NCBI GenBank assembly: GCA_016215465.1
Contig: JACRJT010000046.1
Location: forward strand, 1-64,000
Direction: 5' to 3'
DNA length: 64,000 bases
Source: Nitrososphaerota archaeon
GTDB taxonomy: Archaea; Thermoproteota; Nitrososphaeria; Nitrososphaerales; Nitrosopumilaceae
Shown: one piece after another, positions 18,064 to 27,019 of the stretch
Position numbering within the stretch: the first letter of the stretch is position 1
How the letters are laid out: every line of letters starts with the position of its first letter
The notes under the pieces: model-generated
Seen by the model: only the letters and a program-made list of their open reading frames with translations
The model's database searches: none
Told to the model about the DNA's origin: nothing
Program-made: the position numbers and the translations under genes

Positions 18064-18831
18064 ATGGTCCAACTTACAATACTTACATTATCCGAATATG
18101 GAAAATGGACTCACACTCTTGGAGTGGACAGAGAATACGCATTACAGATGTTACAGGCTTCGATTTATGGACTTTCACAAAGACTGTTCTCAGGCAAAGG
18201 TGGTCTTGTGTTTCAAGCTAGATCTGATCAGATGTTTGCCATCACTAATATGATCTCAATTAAAGAGCATGTGGAAATTCATGAAGAAATCATTTCAAAA
18301 TTTCCAATCTTCATGGATATGACAATAGCGTACGACAAGTCTCCGTTGAAGGCAAATGAGATTGCATTTAACTCCTCCACGCTTTATCCTTTGTCAGAAT
18401 ATGGGCATATTAGAGGAATAACTGGATTTGATAATGACTCTGTGTATTTGATTCACATCGACATAGAAGGGGTGACAGAAATTTCGGCAAAACAGTCGTG
18501 CTTTGATGTTCATTCACTGATTCAAAGAATTCATCATAAAATAACCGAATTTTTCCAACAACGCAACTCCCTTGCATTTTACATGGGTGGAGACAATTTT
18601 ATTATAGTCTCAGATGAACTAGCGCAACAACATGCAAACGAATTTGTTGATTATGCAAAGAGTGTATTGGGGATCTCTGTTAATTGCGGCATAGGAATAG
18701 GAAACACTGCAAGAAAGGCAGTAATGCTTGCCACTGCATCGCTTGATGAAATTAGAGAACAACGTAAGCAAAAAGATAACTATTCTCATGTTTTTTGCTT
18801 ACAGCATTCTAAATTAAAGACGGTTAACTAG
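18064..18831 (+). CDS. GTP cyclohydrolase III (archaeal, riboflavin pathway)
   Basis: The 255-residue protein matches archaeal GTP cyclohydrolase III (MJ0145 type), which opens GTP to the formylamino-pyrimidine nucleoside monophosphate at the start of archaeal riboflavin and F420 synthesis. It has VQLTILTLSEYGKWTHTLG at the N-terminus, GGLVFQARSDQMFAI, and FYMGGDNFIIVSDELA, the GGDN motif of its two nucleotidyl-cyclase-like halves. It is third in an apparent operon with an FNR-like oxidoreductase and ribB. Only the first steps of the pathway are present here; ribulose-derived and GTP-derived branches are thus co-encoded. Confidence 0.9.
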   Translation: MVQLTILTLSEYGKWTHTLGVDREYALQMLQASIYGLSQRLFSGKGGLVFQARSDQMFAITNMISIKEHVEIHEEIISKFPIFMDMTIAYDKSPLKANEIAFNSSTLYPLSEYGHIRGITGFDNDSVYLIHIDIEGVTEISAKQSCFDVHSLIQRIHHKITEFFQQRNSLAFYMGGDNFIIVSDELAQQHANEFVDYAKSVLGISVNCGIGIGNTARKAVMLATASLDEIREQRKQKDNYSHVFCLQHSKLKTVN

Positions 18832-18920
18832 AATATTAGATAATTTCTAATTACTTGACAATAAAAAATATTTTTCACAAAAATCATACTAGATTAAGAT
18901 TGTGACTTGATCATCTAAAT

Positions 18921-21125
18921 TTAATTCAGAATTGGGTTTTTTGGCAATGTGACAATAAATGTTGTAGGGTTATTTTTAACACTAATTGTCCCTTTGTGTT
19001 CTGTTATGATATTTTTACAGCTTGCTAGGCCAAGACCTGTCCCTTTTTGTTTTGTAGTAAATAAAGGCTCAAAAATTCTTGGCAGTATTTCGTCTGGTAT
19101 CCCATGTCCTGAGTCCTCAATCTCTATTATGACCGTATCTCCACTGTCAAACAACCTGATTGAAATGATTCCGTTTTCTCCTACTGCCTGAATTGCGTTT
19201 AATAGAAGGTTTGTAAGCATGGCGTCAATTTTTGTAGCATCGCAATAAATGTGAATGTCATTACCTGATGTCTTGACATTGACAGACTTTGGCACTGTGA
19301 TTCTTTCTAGTGCTGATTTGATCAGTTCTAGAATAGACACTTCCTCTATTTCCATAGGGCTTTTTCTGACAAATAACAAAACATCATTTATCTGATGTGT
19401 AATTCTTAGTATTGCGCTGTCGACCCTATCGTAGAGTTCTTTCATTTTTTCATCATTTGGAATATGTTTTACTTTCAAAATTTCCAGCGTCGTTTTGATC
19501 ACTCCCAAAGGATTTCGCAAATCGTGGGCAAGTCTTGATGAAAGCTCGCCAATTGCAGCTAATCGCTCCAACCGTAACCGTTCTTCATGTATTGTCTTTT
19601 GTTGTGTGATGTTTGTTCTAATCGCAACGTACTGTGCAGGATTCCCAATATCGTCTAAAAACGGTACAATTGTTGTTTGTACCCAGTAATGGGTGCCATC
19701 CTTTGCTTTATTTTTTATGTCCCCTTTCCAAATTTTCCCATTTGATATGTTTCTCCACATATCTTGATAAAATTCAGGAGTGTGATATCCTGATTTTAAA
19801 ATTTGATGTGTATTTCCAATCAATTCCTTTTCAGAATACTTTGAGATTTCACAGAATTGCTTGTTGACATAAGTAATGATGCCATTCTTATCTGTGATTG
19901 CAACTATTGAAGATTCGTTTAACGCATTTTGAATGTTGGTATTGTCCTGTAATGCCTTTTTTAGATCAAAGTTTGTGACTTCGAGTTCGGATACTTTTTC
20001 TTGAACTAACTGATTTATACTGTCGCTTGTAAATAGTATCTTTTTACTCATCTCATTAAAATGCCGTGCAAGTTTTCCAATCTCATCTTTGCGTGTAATA
20101 TCTACTTGGGCATCATACTCTCCCCGCTCCATTTTGTCTGTAGCATCTATCAGTTTTCGTATCGGGCTTGAGACATAGTTGGACAAAATAATCCCAGCTA
20201 ATGTGACAATGCTAATTGTACTCATGGTTATCAAAATTGAATTAATCTGAGTCAAAATTAGTGGGGATAGTGACTCAGAAACATCTCTTTCCGCAATGAG
20301 CACAAAACCGTTTTCTTTGTCACATATTGATGCCCCAAATACTGGAATTTTTCGATAATCCTTCCACTCTCCGTCCGTATTTTGATTTTTTTCAAAACAT
20401 GCTCTTACAGGAACCGTATCTACAATCTGATTGAACTGAGCGTCCGAAATGAATCTGGATTCTGTTATCATTTTCCTGTCCATATTGACAAGATAAGCTT
20501 CACCTGTCTGGCCAAGATGGGTTCTGTCTGTCAATACCGAATATGCGTATGTCATGTCTCTTTTTGCAAAAATGCTTCCTATGGGTTCCTGCATATCTTC
20601 ACCGTATATTGGCATCTTGAGAATCAAAGACGATTTTGTAAGGCTACTTGGATCATTTGTTATGATGTAGCCTGACTTTTTGGATTCTGGATAGGCGCTT
20701 ATATCTATTTTATTGGATGTGTGGACGGGGAAATTTTTCTTATCGCGTATTAAAAAATCGGAAAAACCGTGACTATCGCCTGTAGCTTTTTGGAATAATT
20801 CTAATTCACTATCAACACTGTGTTTAAGATCCACTAATCTGCCGCTATCTGGAATTTTATTGTTTGATTCTGTCACAAGATCTTTAATGATCTGATTGTT
20901 GGCTAGAATTGTAATCTGCTCTGTTCTGAGCTGCCAGATCTGAAGTAAATTGCCATGTCTGTCTTTTGCAACCAATTGAAGTTCTGATGTGGTTTGATCA
21001 TGTAGTATGTTTTGATCTATGCTCAATTGTATTGCAGTAAGCAAAGCGATAGGAAGTATGGATATCAGCAAAAGAACAATTACCAGTTTTGATTTTATAC
21101 CAACAAATAATTTCAAAGTGTTCAC
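18921..21125 (-). CDS. Membrane sensor histidine kinase (dCache-HAMP-PAS-HisKA-HATPase)
   Basis: The 734-residue kinase begins with a membrane helix (about 12-30), a dCache-like extracytoplasmic domain (GEAYLVNMDRKMITESRF, CFEKN), a second helix near 290-312 and a HAMP domain. A PAS domain follows at about 395-505 (SSIVAITDKNGIITYVNKQF, HQILKSGYHTPEFYQDMW). HisKA has the phospho-acceptor His in LSSRLAHDLRNPLGV, and HATPase_c has GHGIPDEILPRIFEPLF and TGLGLASCKNI. The PAS domain resembles that of the soluble chemoreceptor at 15295, and the dCache resembles that of the receptor at 11936. It is divergent from a broken response regulator that is the obvious cognate partner. Confidence 0.93.
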   Translation of the reverse strand: MNTLKLFVGIKSKLVIVLLLISILPIALLTAIQLSIDQNILHDQTTSELQLVAKDRHGNLLQIWQLRTEQITILANNQIIKDLVTESNNKIPDSGRLVDLKHSVDSELELFQKATGDSHGFSDFLIRDKKNFPVHTSNKIDISAYPESKKSGYIITNDPSSLTKSSLILKMPIYGEDMQEPIGSIFAKRDMTYAYSVLTDRTHLGQTGEAYLVNMDRKMITESRFISDAQFNQIVDTVPVRACFEKNQNTDGEWKDYRKIPVFGASICDKENGFVLIAERDVSESLSPLILTQINSILITMSTISIVTLAGIILSNYVSSPIRKLIDATDKMERGEYDAQVDITRKDEIGKLARHFNEMSKKILFTSDSINQLVQEKVSELEVTNFDLKKALQDNTNIQNALNESSIVAITDKNGIITYVNKQFCEISKYSEKELIGNTHQILKSGYHTPEFYQDMWRNISNGKIWKGDIKNKAKDGTHYWVQTTIVPFLDDIGNPAQYVAIRTNITQQKTIHEERLRLERLAAIGELSSRLAHDLRNPLGVIKTTLEILKVKHIPNDEKMKELYDRVDSAILRITHQINDVLLFVRKSPMEIEEVSILELIKSALERITVPKSVNVKTSGNDIHIYCDATKIDAMLTNLLLNAIQAVGENGIISIRLFDSGDTVIIEIEDSGHGIPDEILPRIFEPLFTTKQKGTGLGLASCKNIITEHKGTISVKNNPTTFIVTLPKNPILN

Positions 21126-21465
21126 TGTTTGTCTGAAAATTGATATATTGATGTTCTGGGCGAAGCTGAAATTTTCAACGTTTGCATATTTTGATTACCC
21201 GATAAAGATTATTTAGTTCAATGTTTGTTCAATATGTTAACACATTCTTTGAATCTCTCAATTTATCCGACTGAAATAGCCTGTTTTATGAACAACAACT
21301 TCCATTTTCTTTCACTAACATTTGTTATTGGCTGCTTTTCTGAACTTGAAACAAAATCTTTTGGCTAAAACAGAACAATTGCCATCATCTCATGAAATGA
21401 TTTGTTGATTCTAAAAATGTCTAACACTACAATATTTTCAAATATTTCTATTTTATTGAATTGAC
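21126..21465. other. Divergent promoter region between histidine kinase and response regulator
   Basis: About 340 bp without a gene separate the divergent kinase and response regulator starts. It is A/T-rich. TTGTTC occurs at 21225-21230, and GAACAA at 21290-21295 and 21373-21378, the same hexamers found upstream of the soluble chemoreceptor. No open frame, tRNA or hairpin of note is seen. Confidence 0.45.
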
Positions 21466-21840
21466 ATGTCAAAGAATCCAACTGCAATAGTAATTGATGA
21501 TGACAAAGAAACGGTGGGGATTTTCTCAGAATATTTGGAAATGATTGATGTCAATCTGATATGTCAAGGCTACAATGGCAAAATGGCAGTAGAATTATAC
21601 CAAAAACAAAAACCTGATGTGGTTTTCTTGGATCTTATGATGTCTGACTGTGATGGTTTTTACGCACTAGAAAATATTTGAAGTATAAATCCAAATGCAT
21701 ACGTTGTCGTAATTACAACGCATGTGGACAAAGATAAAGAACTTGTACTGGAGCGTTTAAAACCAAACAAAATAATCATCAAGCCTTTTGATGGGGGTGA
21801 ACTCATGAATGTAATCAAAGATCTCAAAAGTCAAAATTAG
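21466..21840 (+). pseudogene. Response regulator receiver domain interrupted by in-frame TGA
   Basis: Reading one frame across 21466-21840 gives a full single-domain receiver of 124 codons with one internal TGA at 21679-21681. Upstream of the stop are the acidic pocket (VIDDDKE) and the phospho-acceptor Asp in VVFLDLMM. Downstream in the same frame are YVVVITTH with the conserved Thr, and IIIKPFDGG with the conserved Lys. All five functional positions are thus retained around one stop. A CGA-to-TGA change, loss of function in progress, read-through, or a sequence error could explain it. A normal TAG ends the frame at 21838. Confidence 0.8.
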
Positions 21841-21882
21841 TCGCATTTGCAATCAAAAATGAATTAAACTAGAAAAAATGAA

Positions 21883-23451
21883 TCACTCTGCACTCAAAAC
21901 TGAAAGGACCCGATTTGGAATGTCCTTTAGTCGTGACACCGCAAGCGTATTCTCGTATCCCAAATACTTCAAGTTGTTTGCAATATTTGTTGCACCAAAC
22001 GTGTCCCTGCCGACTCCAATTGCGACCATCTTTATTCCGAGCGTCTTTAGGGACTTGATCATAGAGCGCACCGCATCCGGATCAGATGGCTCACCGTCAG
22101 ATAGTGTCAAAAATATGTCTGGCTTTTTTGAACGCAAGCTGGAATACATCTTTTCGTAGACCTCTGCAAGTGGGGTTCCTCCGTTTGCGTCAATCTGTGC
22201 GAGTCTCTTTGCAGACGCATTGTTCCACTTAATGTCCTCCGGTTTTACAAGCCAGCACACCACCTGCTTTTGCGTTGTGTTAAATGCGTACACTGAGAAT
22301 TTTATTTTTAAAAATGACAACACCTCGCATAGTGCAAGCGTTGCTTTTTTGTATTGGATCTGTTGATCCATTATGGATGACGAGTGATCAAGTAAAATTA
22401 CGATCTTTGCCTTGATTGATTTTTTTACATCTGTGATAAACGTGGCGTGATGCCCTTCTGTATATGCCTCCTCATCAAACTCGTCCCCTGATACGACGTG
22501 CTGCTCGCTCCAACTGGTCTTCCATTCCTTGAATTTTGTCTTTAGGTTACTTATGAGGTCCTGGTCATAAATCCTAGTCTCGTCCACGTTGGTGGATCCT
22601 GGAATCTGTATTCCGACTGACTCGGTGCCCAGCCCCTTGTTTTCGTTTTTCCTATTTTCGTCTTTTAGCACCTTGAATTCCTCTGCAACTGACATGCTTT
22701 CCAAAATGTTTTGAACGTCGATTTTTCCAAAATCAGCCTCCCTGTTTTTTGCCGTCCTTTGTACTGCCTTTAAAAAGTCTTGGGGCGTTGTCAAAAGGCC
22801 TGGACCTTTCCAGGGAATTGAAAGAGGTATAGTAACTAGCGCATCAATGTCCAAAATTTTCAAAATCTCTGGAATTTTTCTCTCAATCCATTCGGTGTCA
22901 TGTTTTTTTTCAAGTGCCTCGTTTACAATTTCTTTTGCGCGAATTGATGCGTCCCTTATTTTATCAAAGTAGCTTGGCTGCAGCTCCCCCTTTATGTCGC
23001 CAAACAAAAAGTACTGGTAGAACGCCTCTACAATTCTGTGTTTTCCCAGGACGTTTGCAAGCTGAGGCCTGTAAATCCACTGGTACGTGTAATTGAAGAT
23101 CATCTCTGCATCCATCCCACGCCATACCTTTCTTCCAAGAAGTTCAATTCTACGCGTCTCAATCGTATTTAGGACAAAGCCAAATGCGTGTTCATTGCTT
23201 AGGATTTTTTTGCAAAACTTGATCCGCATTGCCTCGTACCAAATTGATGTTCGAAACTGCCTGTATTTGTCAAAATCAGTTCCAGCTAACCTCTCGGGGG
23301 AAACAAGGCTAATTTTGTTTTCCTTTAGCTTGGTCTGTGTTTCTCTTTTGTCTGAAAACTCGACTGTGATTTTGTCTTTTTCAGACCATCGTCTTGCAAG
23401 AAATGTTGCAATTTCAACTAGCATATCGTTTCTTAGGTGTAGCGTTTGCAT
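21883..23451 (-). CDS. von Willebrand factor A domain protein (MoxR partner)
   Basis: The 522-residue protein ends in a VWA domain (about 335-520) with the metal-ion-dependent adhesion motif LLDHSSSIMDQQ (DxSxS), TLSDGEPSDPDA and a Thr in the NGGTPLAEVY loop. The N-terminal 330 residues are helical with no catalytic motif I recognise. The start overlaps the stop of the MoxR ATPase gene by 1 nt. MoxR/VWA pairs act as chaperone-like machines that remodel or metallate partner enzymes (as CbbQ/CbbO or NorQ/NorD do). No direct client is adjacent, although an oxidoreductase gene follows upstream. Confidence 0.85.
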   Translation of the reverse strand: MQTLHLRNDMLVEIATFLARRWSEKDKITVEFSDKRETQTKLKENKISLVSPERLAGTDFDKYRQFRTSIWYEAMRIKFCKKILSNEHAFGFVLNTIETRRIELLGRKVWRGMDAEMIFNYTYQWIYRPQLANVLGKHRIVEAFYQYFLFGDIKGELQPSYFDKIRDASIRAKEIVNEALEKKHDTEWIERKIPEILKILDIDALVTIPLSIPWKGPGLLTTPQDFLKAVQRTAKNREADFGKIDVQNILESMSVAEEFKVLKDENRKNENKGLGTESVGIQIPGSTNVDETRIYDQDLISNLKTKFKEWKTSWSEQHVVSGDEFDEEAYTEGHHATFITDVKKSIKAKIVILLDHSSSIMDQQIQYKKATLALCEVLSFLKIKFSVYAFNTTQKQVVCWLVKPEDIKWNNASAKRLAQIDANGGTPLAEVYEKMYSSLRSKKPDIFLTLSDGEPSDPDAVRSMIKSLKTLGIKMVAIGVGRDTFGATNIANNLKYLGYENTLAVSRLKDIPNRVLSVLSAE

Positions 23452-24251
23452 TAACTACCAAACATCGACGTGATAATGTCATTTACTTTTTGATATTCGA
23501 CGTTTCCCCACTGGGAATAGACGTTACCAAACACGATTACGGCTGCCTCTTTTGCATTCATGCCAGAATCAAGTAGTTTTGCAAATGCAATTGTCTCCCT
23601 GAGACTTGGGGAATAGTATAGCTCCTCTACTGCCGCTGCTTGGCGCAACGTGTTTGCAAGCTTTATTCCCTGGACTAGTTTTTCGTCATGGCCATTTGAG
23701 GCGTATCTCTTTACTATCTGCAGCTCGGTTTCTTCTGGAGGGTAGTCAAGCCTTATCCTTATTGGAAATCTGCTTAGGATCTGCGGCGGAAGCTCCTTTG
23801 TTCCTACATGTGTAAGGGGATTAATTGTTGCAACTACAAACCATTTCTCATTTGCCTTGATCATCTCACCGGTTGATTCCTTGAGAACTATCTGCCTCCT
23901 GTCGTCTAGTGCCTCGTCAAGTCTTAGCAGTACGTCTGCCTCCGCTGCGTTTATCTCATCCAAATAAAGGAGGCTTCCTTCCCTCATCGATCTAATCAAA
24001 ATTCCCTCGTCAAAACCAATGGAGCCATCGGTTAGGGTCTTTGCTCCGACCAGGTGGCTCTCCCTTGTTCTAAGTGAAAAGTTGACTGACTCTAGCTTTG
24101 CTGATTTCTTTGCAGCAAACTCTCGCACCAGCGATGTTTTTCCTGTTCCCTTTGGGCCGATGATCAATGCAAAAAGCCCAGCGTCATACGCCTTGTTCAA
24201 AATGTCAATGGAGTTATTCCAGTCAAGGTAGGTTGAGGCTGCCTGTAACAT
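23451..24251 (-). CDS. MoxR-family AAA+ ATPase
   Basis: The 266-residue ATPase has a Walker A motif GPKGTGKTSLV near residue 33, Walker B in SLLYLDEINAAEADV, sensor 1 in WFVVATINP and an arginine-finger region ILSRFPIRIRL. This is the MoxR/CbbQ/GvpN branch of AAA+ proteins. It forms a two-gene operon with the VWA protein, sharing a 1-nt stop-start overlap. CTTAAATAAAG about 26 nt upstream of the ATG marks a leaderless promoter. It probably works with the VWA protein as an ATP-driven activator of a metalloenzyme complex; the client is unknown. Confidence 0.9.
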   Translation of the reverse strand: MLQAASTYLDWNNSIDILNKAYDAGLFALIIGPKGTGKTSLVREFAAKKSAKLESVNFSLRTRESHLVGAKTLTDGSIGFDEGILIRSMREGSLLYLDEINAAEADVLLRLDEALDDRRQIVLKESTGEMIKANEKWFVVATINPLTHVGTKELPPQILSRFPIRIRLDYPPEETELQIVKRYASNGHDEKLVQGIKLANTLRQAAAVEELYYSPSLRETIAFAKLLDSGMNAKEAAVIVFGNVYSQWGNVEYQKVNDIITSMFGS

Positions 24252-24286
24252 GATTTCTCTATCCGCTTTACTTTATTTAAGACTAG

Positions 24287-25771
24287 TCAGTTTTCCCATT
24301 TTTCCAAATGCACAAATGACTCGTGGAGTGTTTTTTGCAGCTGCTTGTTCCATGTGTCAAAACCCTCTGGGCTTTTTGGATAATTGGCATAGTGTTCTGT
24401 GAGGAGTTTATTTCGCTGCGTTGTGTATCTCAGGCCTTCTGCAAGCTTCATGTTGAGTGCACCGCGCATGAGCATGCTCATCTTTCCAATCACACTCATC
24501 TTTCCGACTGCGCTAAAGTCTGGATGCTCTCCTTTGCTTATTGCCTCGACATCGAGATTGCCCAAAAAGTGCTTCATTCCGTAGTTGAGCTGAGCATTGG
24601 TCAACAGCTGCAACAGTCTTCTAAAGACTTCAAGTCCTGGCGTCTTGTATCCGTATTCTTTCACATAATCGACATTGTACTGCCAGAGTCCTTTCTCTGT
24701 GACATCGCCTGATTCAATTGCGTCAACTACGTTTTTGCCAATCAGTGATCCTGCAATCAATGCTGGGCCTATCCCTCCGGCATCAAGTGGTTTTGGCATC
24801 CACGCCGAATCGCCAACTAGCATAAACCCGTTTGAAACCATGCAGTCGTTTTGTCTTCTAACTGATACCTGCCAGTTGCCAGTTGCATTGTGTGCGTCTG
24901 ATGGATCGTCAGAAAGTCTTGGGTTCTTGATTGCCTTGTTGCGCGCCACATACTGGTTTATCAGTCCTGTGACATCGTCGTGTTTTCCAAGTCTCTTGTT
25001 TCGCTTTTCCAAAAGTGTCTTTTCAACGCCAAGTCCGATGTTTACCTTGTCTTTGCCTTTTGGAAAAACCCACCCGTAGCCGCCAGGTGCGATGTCCTGG
25101 TCTAGATGAATAAGACAATAATCAGGATCAAATTCTGTCAGGTCCTCCACTCCTTTTTCAAAAAACATGATGTGTCTTCCAGTTGACTCTAGATCTCTGC
25201 GGTCGATCTTTTTTTCCATCTTTGTGGTGTTCTGGACTCCGTTTCGCAGCATGGATGCGACACCTGTTGCGTCAATTACCACCTTTGCAGTCTTTTTGTA
25301 AGGTGTGTTTGTTTTTCTGTCCGTTCCCTGCACCCCGATGACTTGGTTTCCGTCATAGAGCAAATTGGTAAGATTAATTTCAAAATCAAAATTTATTCCC
25401 ATCTTTTGTGCCTGCTTGTATTGACTCTGCGGAAGCTCTTGCCTGTTGAGAAGATATCCGTCGCCGTCAAATGGAATTGATGTTTCCCTGTCTGGCGATA
25501 ATGCAATTACACCTTTTACCTTGTGTTCAAGCTCAGGCTTTCCCCAGATTACGTTGATCTTCTTTCCCATGTAGTCTACTGCTTCTTTGCTAACTGCGTC
25601 TCCGCAGACCCATCCGTTTAGGGTCTTGCGCCCAAGGAAAATCGAGGGGTTTCTGTCGATTACCAAAATGGATAATCTCTGATTCGAATGATGCGCTGCA
25701 GACTGAGCAGCAACCATTCCGGCAAGTCCTCCCCCCGCTACAATCAAGTCGTAATCGGCTTTCACTATCAA
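24287..25771 (-). CDS. Geranylgeranyl reductase family FAD-dependent oxidoreductase
   Basis: The 494-residue protein starts with a dinucleotide-binding motif (VAGGGLAGMVAAQSAA) and an NGWVCGDAVSKEAVDYMG segment typical of geranylgeranyl reductases that saturate isoprenoid chains. The GVASMLRNG and GDSAWMPKPLDAGGIGPAL segments match the second FAD motif. In archaea the family reduces geranylgeranyl chains of membrane ether lipids or of quinones. The C-terminal about 100 residues are a helical cap region. The start lies close to two upstream translation genes but 142 bp separate them, so it likely has its own promoter. The exact lipid substrate cannot be assigned. Confidence 0.87.
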   Translation of the reverse strand: MIVKADYDLIVAGGGLAGMVAAQSAAHHSNQRLSILVIDRNPSIFLGRKTLNGWVCGDAVSKEAVDYMGKKINVIWGKPELEHKVKGVIALSPDRETSIPFDGDGYLLNRQELPQSQYKQAQKMGINFDFEINLTNLLYDGNQVIGVQGTDRKTNTPYKKTAKVVIDATGVASMLRNGVQNTTKMEKKIDRRDLESTGRHIMFFEKGVEDLTEFDPDYCLIHLDQDIAPGGYGWVFPKGKDKVNIGLGVEKTLLEKRNKRLGKHDDVTGLINQYVARNKAIKNPRLSDDPSDAHNATGNWQVSVRRQNDCMVSNGFMLVGDSAWMPKPLDAGGIGPALIAGSLIGKNVVDAIESGDVTEKGLWQYNVDYVKEYGYKTPGLEVFRRLLQLLTNAQLNYGMKHFLGNLDVEAISKGEHPDFSAVGKMSVIGKMSMLMRGALNMKLAEGLRYTTQRNKLLTEHYANYPKSPEGFDTWNKQLQKTLHESFVHLEKWEN

Positions 25772-25913
25772 ACAGCTGAAGCAACATTATTTAAAACAAT
25801 CTTGCACTGAACAACTTTTTTGGGTCAGATCGTCGCGGCATCTTCACAGTATTACTCAGACTGGAGCGGCTTTGCAGCTCTTCATTCCCGTTTCTATACT
25901 AATCAAATTGATA

Positions 25914-26345
25914 TTAAATCGTGCCTTGTGTGAGCAGTCTGGTAAATGTCCCCTCGATGTCTGCCTGCTTGTATATTGGAGTGAAAATTTTTATCTTGAC
26001 TGGCTCTTTGTCGCTTAGTACTATTTGGCCCTTTACAAGTGACTGCTTGCCGATTCTCAGATACAGTGTCGAGTCGTCGTATCTATTTTCTAGGTCCTCA
26101 ATTATTGTATTGATCTGCTCCCTTGGGATTGATGCGACTAGTTTTTTTACAAAAAACTGCGCCTTTTTTTTCTTAATCTTGGAGTGCAGCATGATGATTG
26201 GGTTTTCAAAGTGGCCTGTGAGATTTTGCATGTCAAAGTCTTCTCTGTCAATGTCAAACGTTTCCTTGAATGTGGCAAGGATCTTTTCTAAATCCTCAGT
26301 TGCATGGACAATTAGTTGAATGTCTACTTCGAGCCTTTTTTCCAT
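25914..26345 (-). CDS. RNA-binding protein, COG1325 exosome-associated family
   Basis: The 143-residue protein matches the archaeal COG1325 family, often annotated as a predicted exosome subunit or RNA-binding dimer. Its N-terminus IQLIVHATEDLEKILATF resembles the family pattern of a first strand and helix with an aromatic/hydrophobic repeat, and ENPIIMLHSKIKKKKAQFFVKKL is the conserved basic stretch. It is 16 bp downstream of S3Ae on the same strand, so it is probably co-transcribed. Close coupling to ribosomal protein genes agrees with a role in RNA metabolism. No catalytic motif is seen. Confidence 0.75.
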   Translation of the reverse strand: MEKRLEVDIQLIVHATEDLEKILATFKETFDIDREDFDMQNLTGHFENPIIMLHSKIKKKKAQFFVKKLVASIPREQINTIIEDLENRYDDSTLYLRIGKQSLVKGQIVLSDKEPVKIKIFTPIYKQADIEGTFTRLLTQGTI

Positions 26346-26361
26346 GAGTAAAAATGAAAGC

Positions 26362-26979
26362 CTATTGTGCTTGTAGCAATGCGACTTCGGCTTCTGCTGT
26401 TCTGATTAGCTTTACTTTTTCAAGGCCTACATGTCTCATGCGGATGACCTTCTTTGCTGCTGCCATGATGTCAGAGTTTATCTTTCCATAGCATGTTGCC
26501 TGGACAAACTGATCAATTGTCATCTCTTTGATTGTCTTGCTCATCACGTCATTTGCAATCAGTCTTAACGCATGCTTTCTTGATGTGTTGAGCTTTTTGT
26601 GTGTCAGGGCAATGATCTTTATTCTGAAAATGTAATTATCTTTGGTCTTTACGTCCATGACATAGCTTACCTTGCTAGAGCCCCGTCTGATGAGGCTGCG
26701 CAAGAATTCCTTTGCATACTCGTATCTTTTGAATATGGAGTATGCCTTGTCGCCATCAATTTTGCTAATCTGGAAGTAAATCTTGTACTGGTACTGGGAT
26801 GGATCTCCTTTTAGGATATCAAACAATGTAACCTCGATAACTCTACCAATTGCTTTTTGCTCATCGGTGATTGGGATGTATGCTATTGGTGCATTGTTAA
26901 ATGACTCTGGGGCAATAACTGTGACCCATTTTTTCTCACGCCACTTGTCTTTTACCTTTCCACCCTTTCTACGTGCCAA
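26362..26979 (-). CDS. rps3ae: 30S ribosomal protein S3Ae (eS1)
   Basis: The 205-residue product is ribosomal protein eS1 (S3Ae), present in archaea and eukaryotes only. MARRKGGKVKDKWREKKWVTV, the APESFNNAPIAYIPITD block, GRVIEVTLFDILKGD and FLRSLIRRGSSKV are family-typical. It sits on the small subunit near the mRNA exit platform. A CTTATATTTTGG box is about 26 nt upstream of the ATG. In archaea the S15-recJ-S3Ae order is conserved; here SerRS and Pcc1 lie between. The COG1325 gene follows. Confidence 0.96.
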   Translation of the reverse strand: MARRKGGKVKDKWREKKWVTVIAPESFNNAPIAYIPITDEQKAIGRVIEVTLFDILKGDPSQYQYKIYFQISKIDGDKAYSIFKRYEYAKEFLRSLIRRGSSKVSYVMDVKTKDNYIFRIKIIALTHKKLNTSRKHALRLIANDVMSKTIKEMTIDQFVQATCYGKINSDIMAAAKKVIRMRHVGLEKVKLIRTAEAEVALLQAQ

Positions 26980-27019
26980 TTACTAACGGCGTCTAACTCC
27001 AAAATATAAGTTGTACTAC

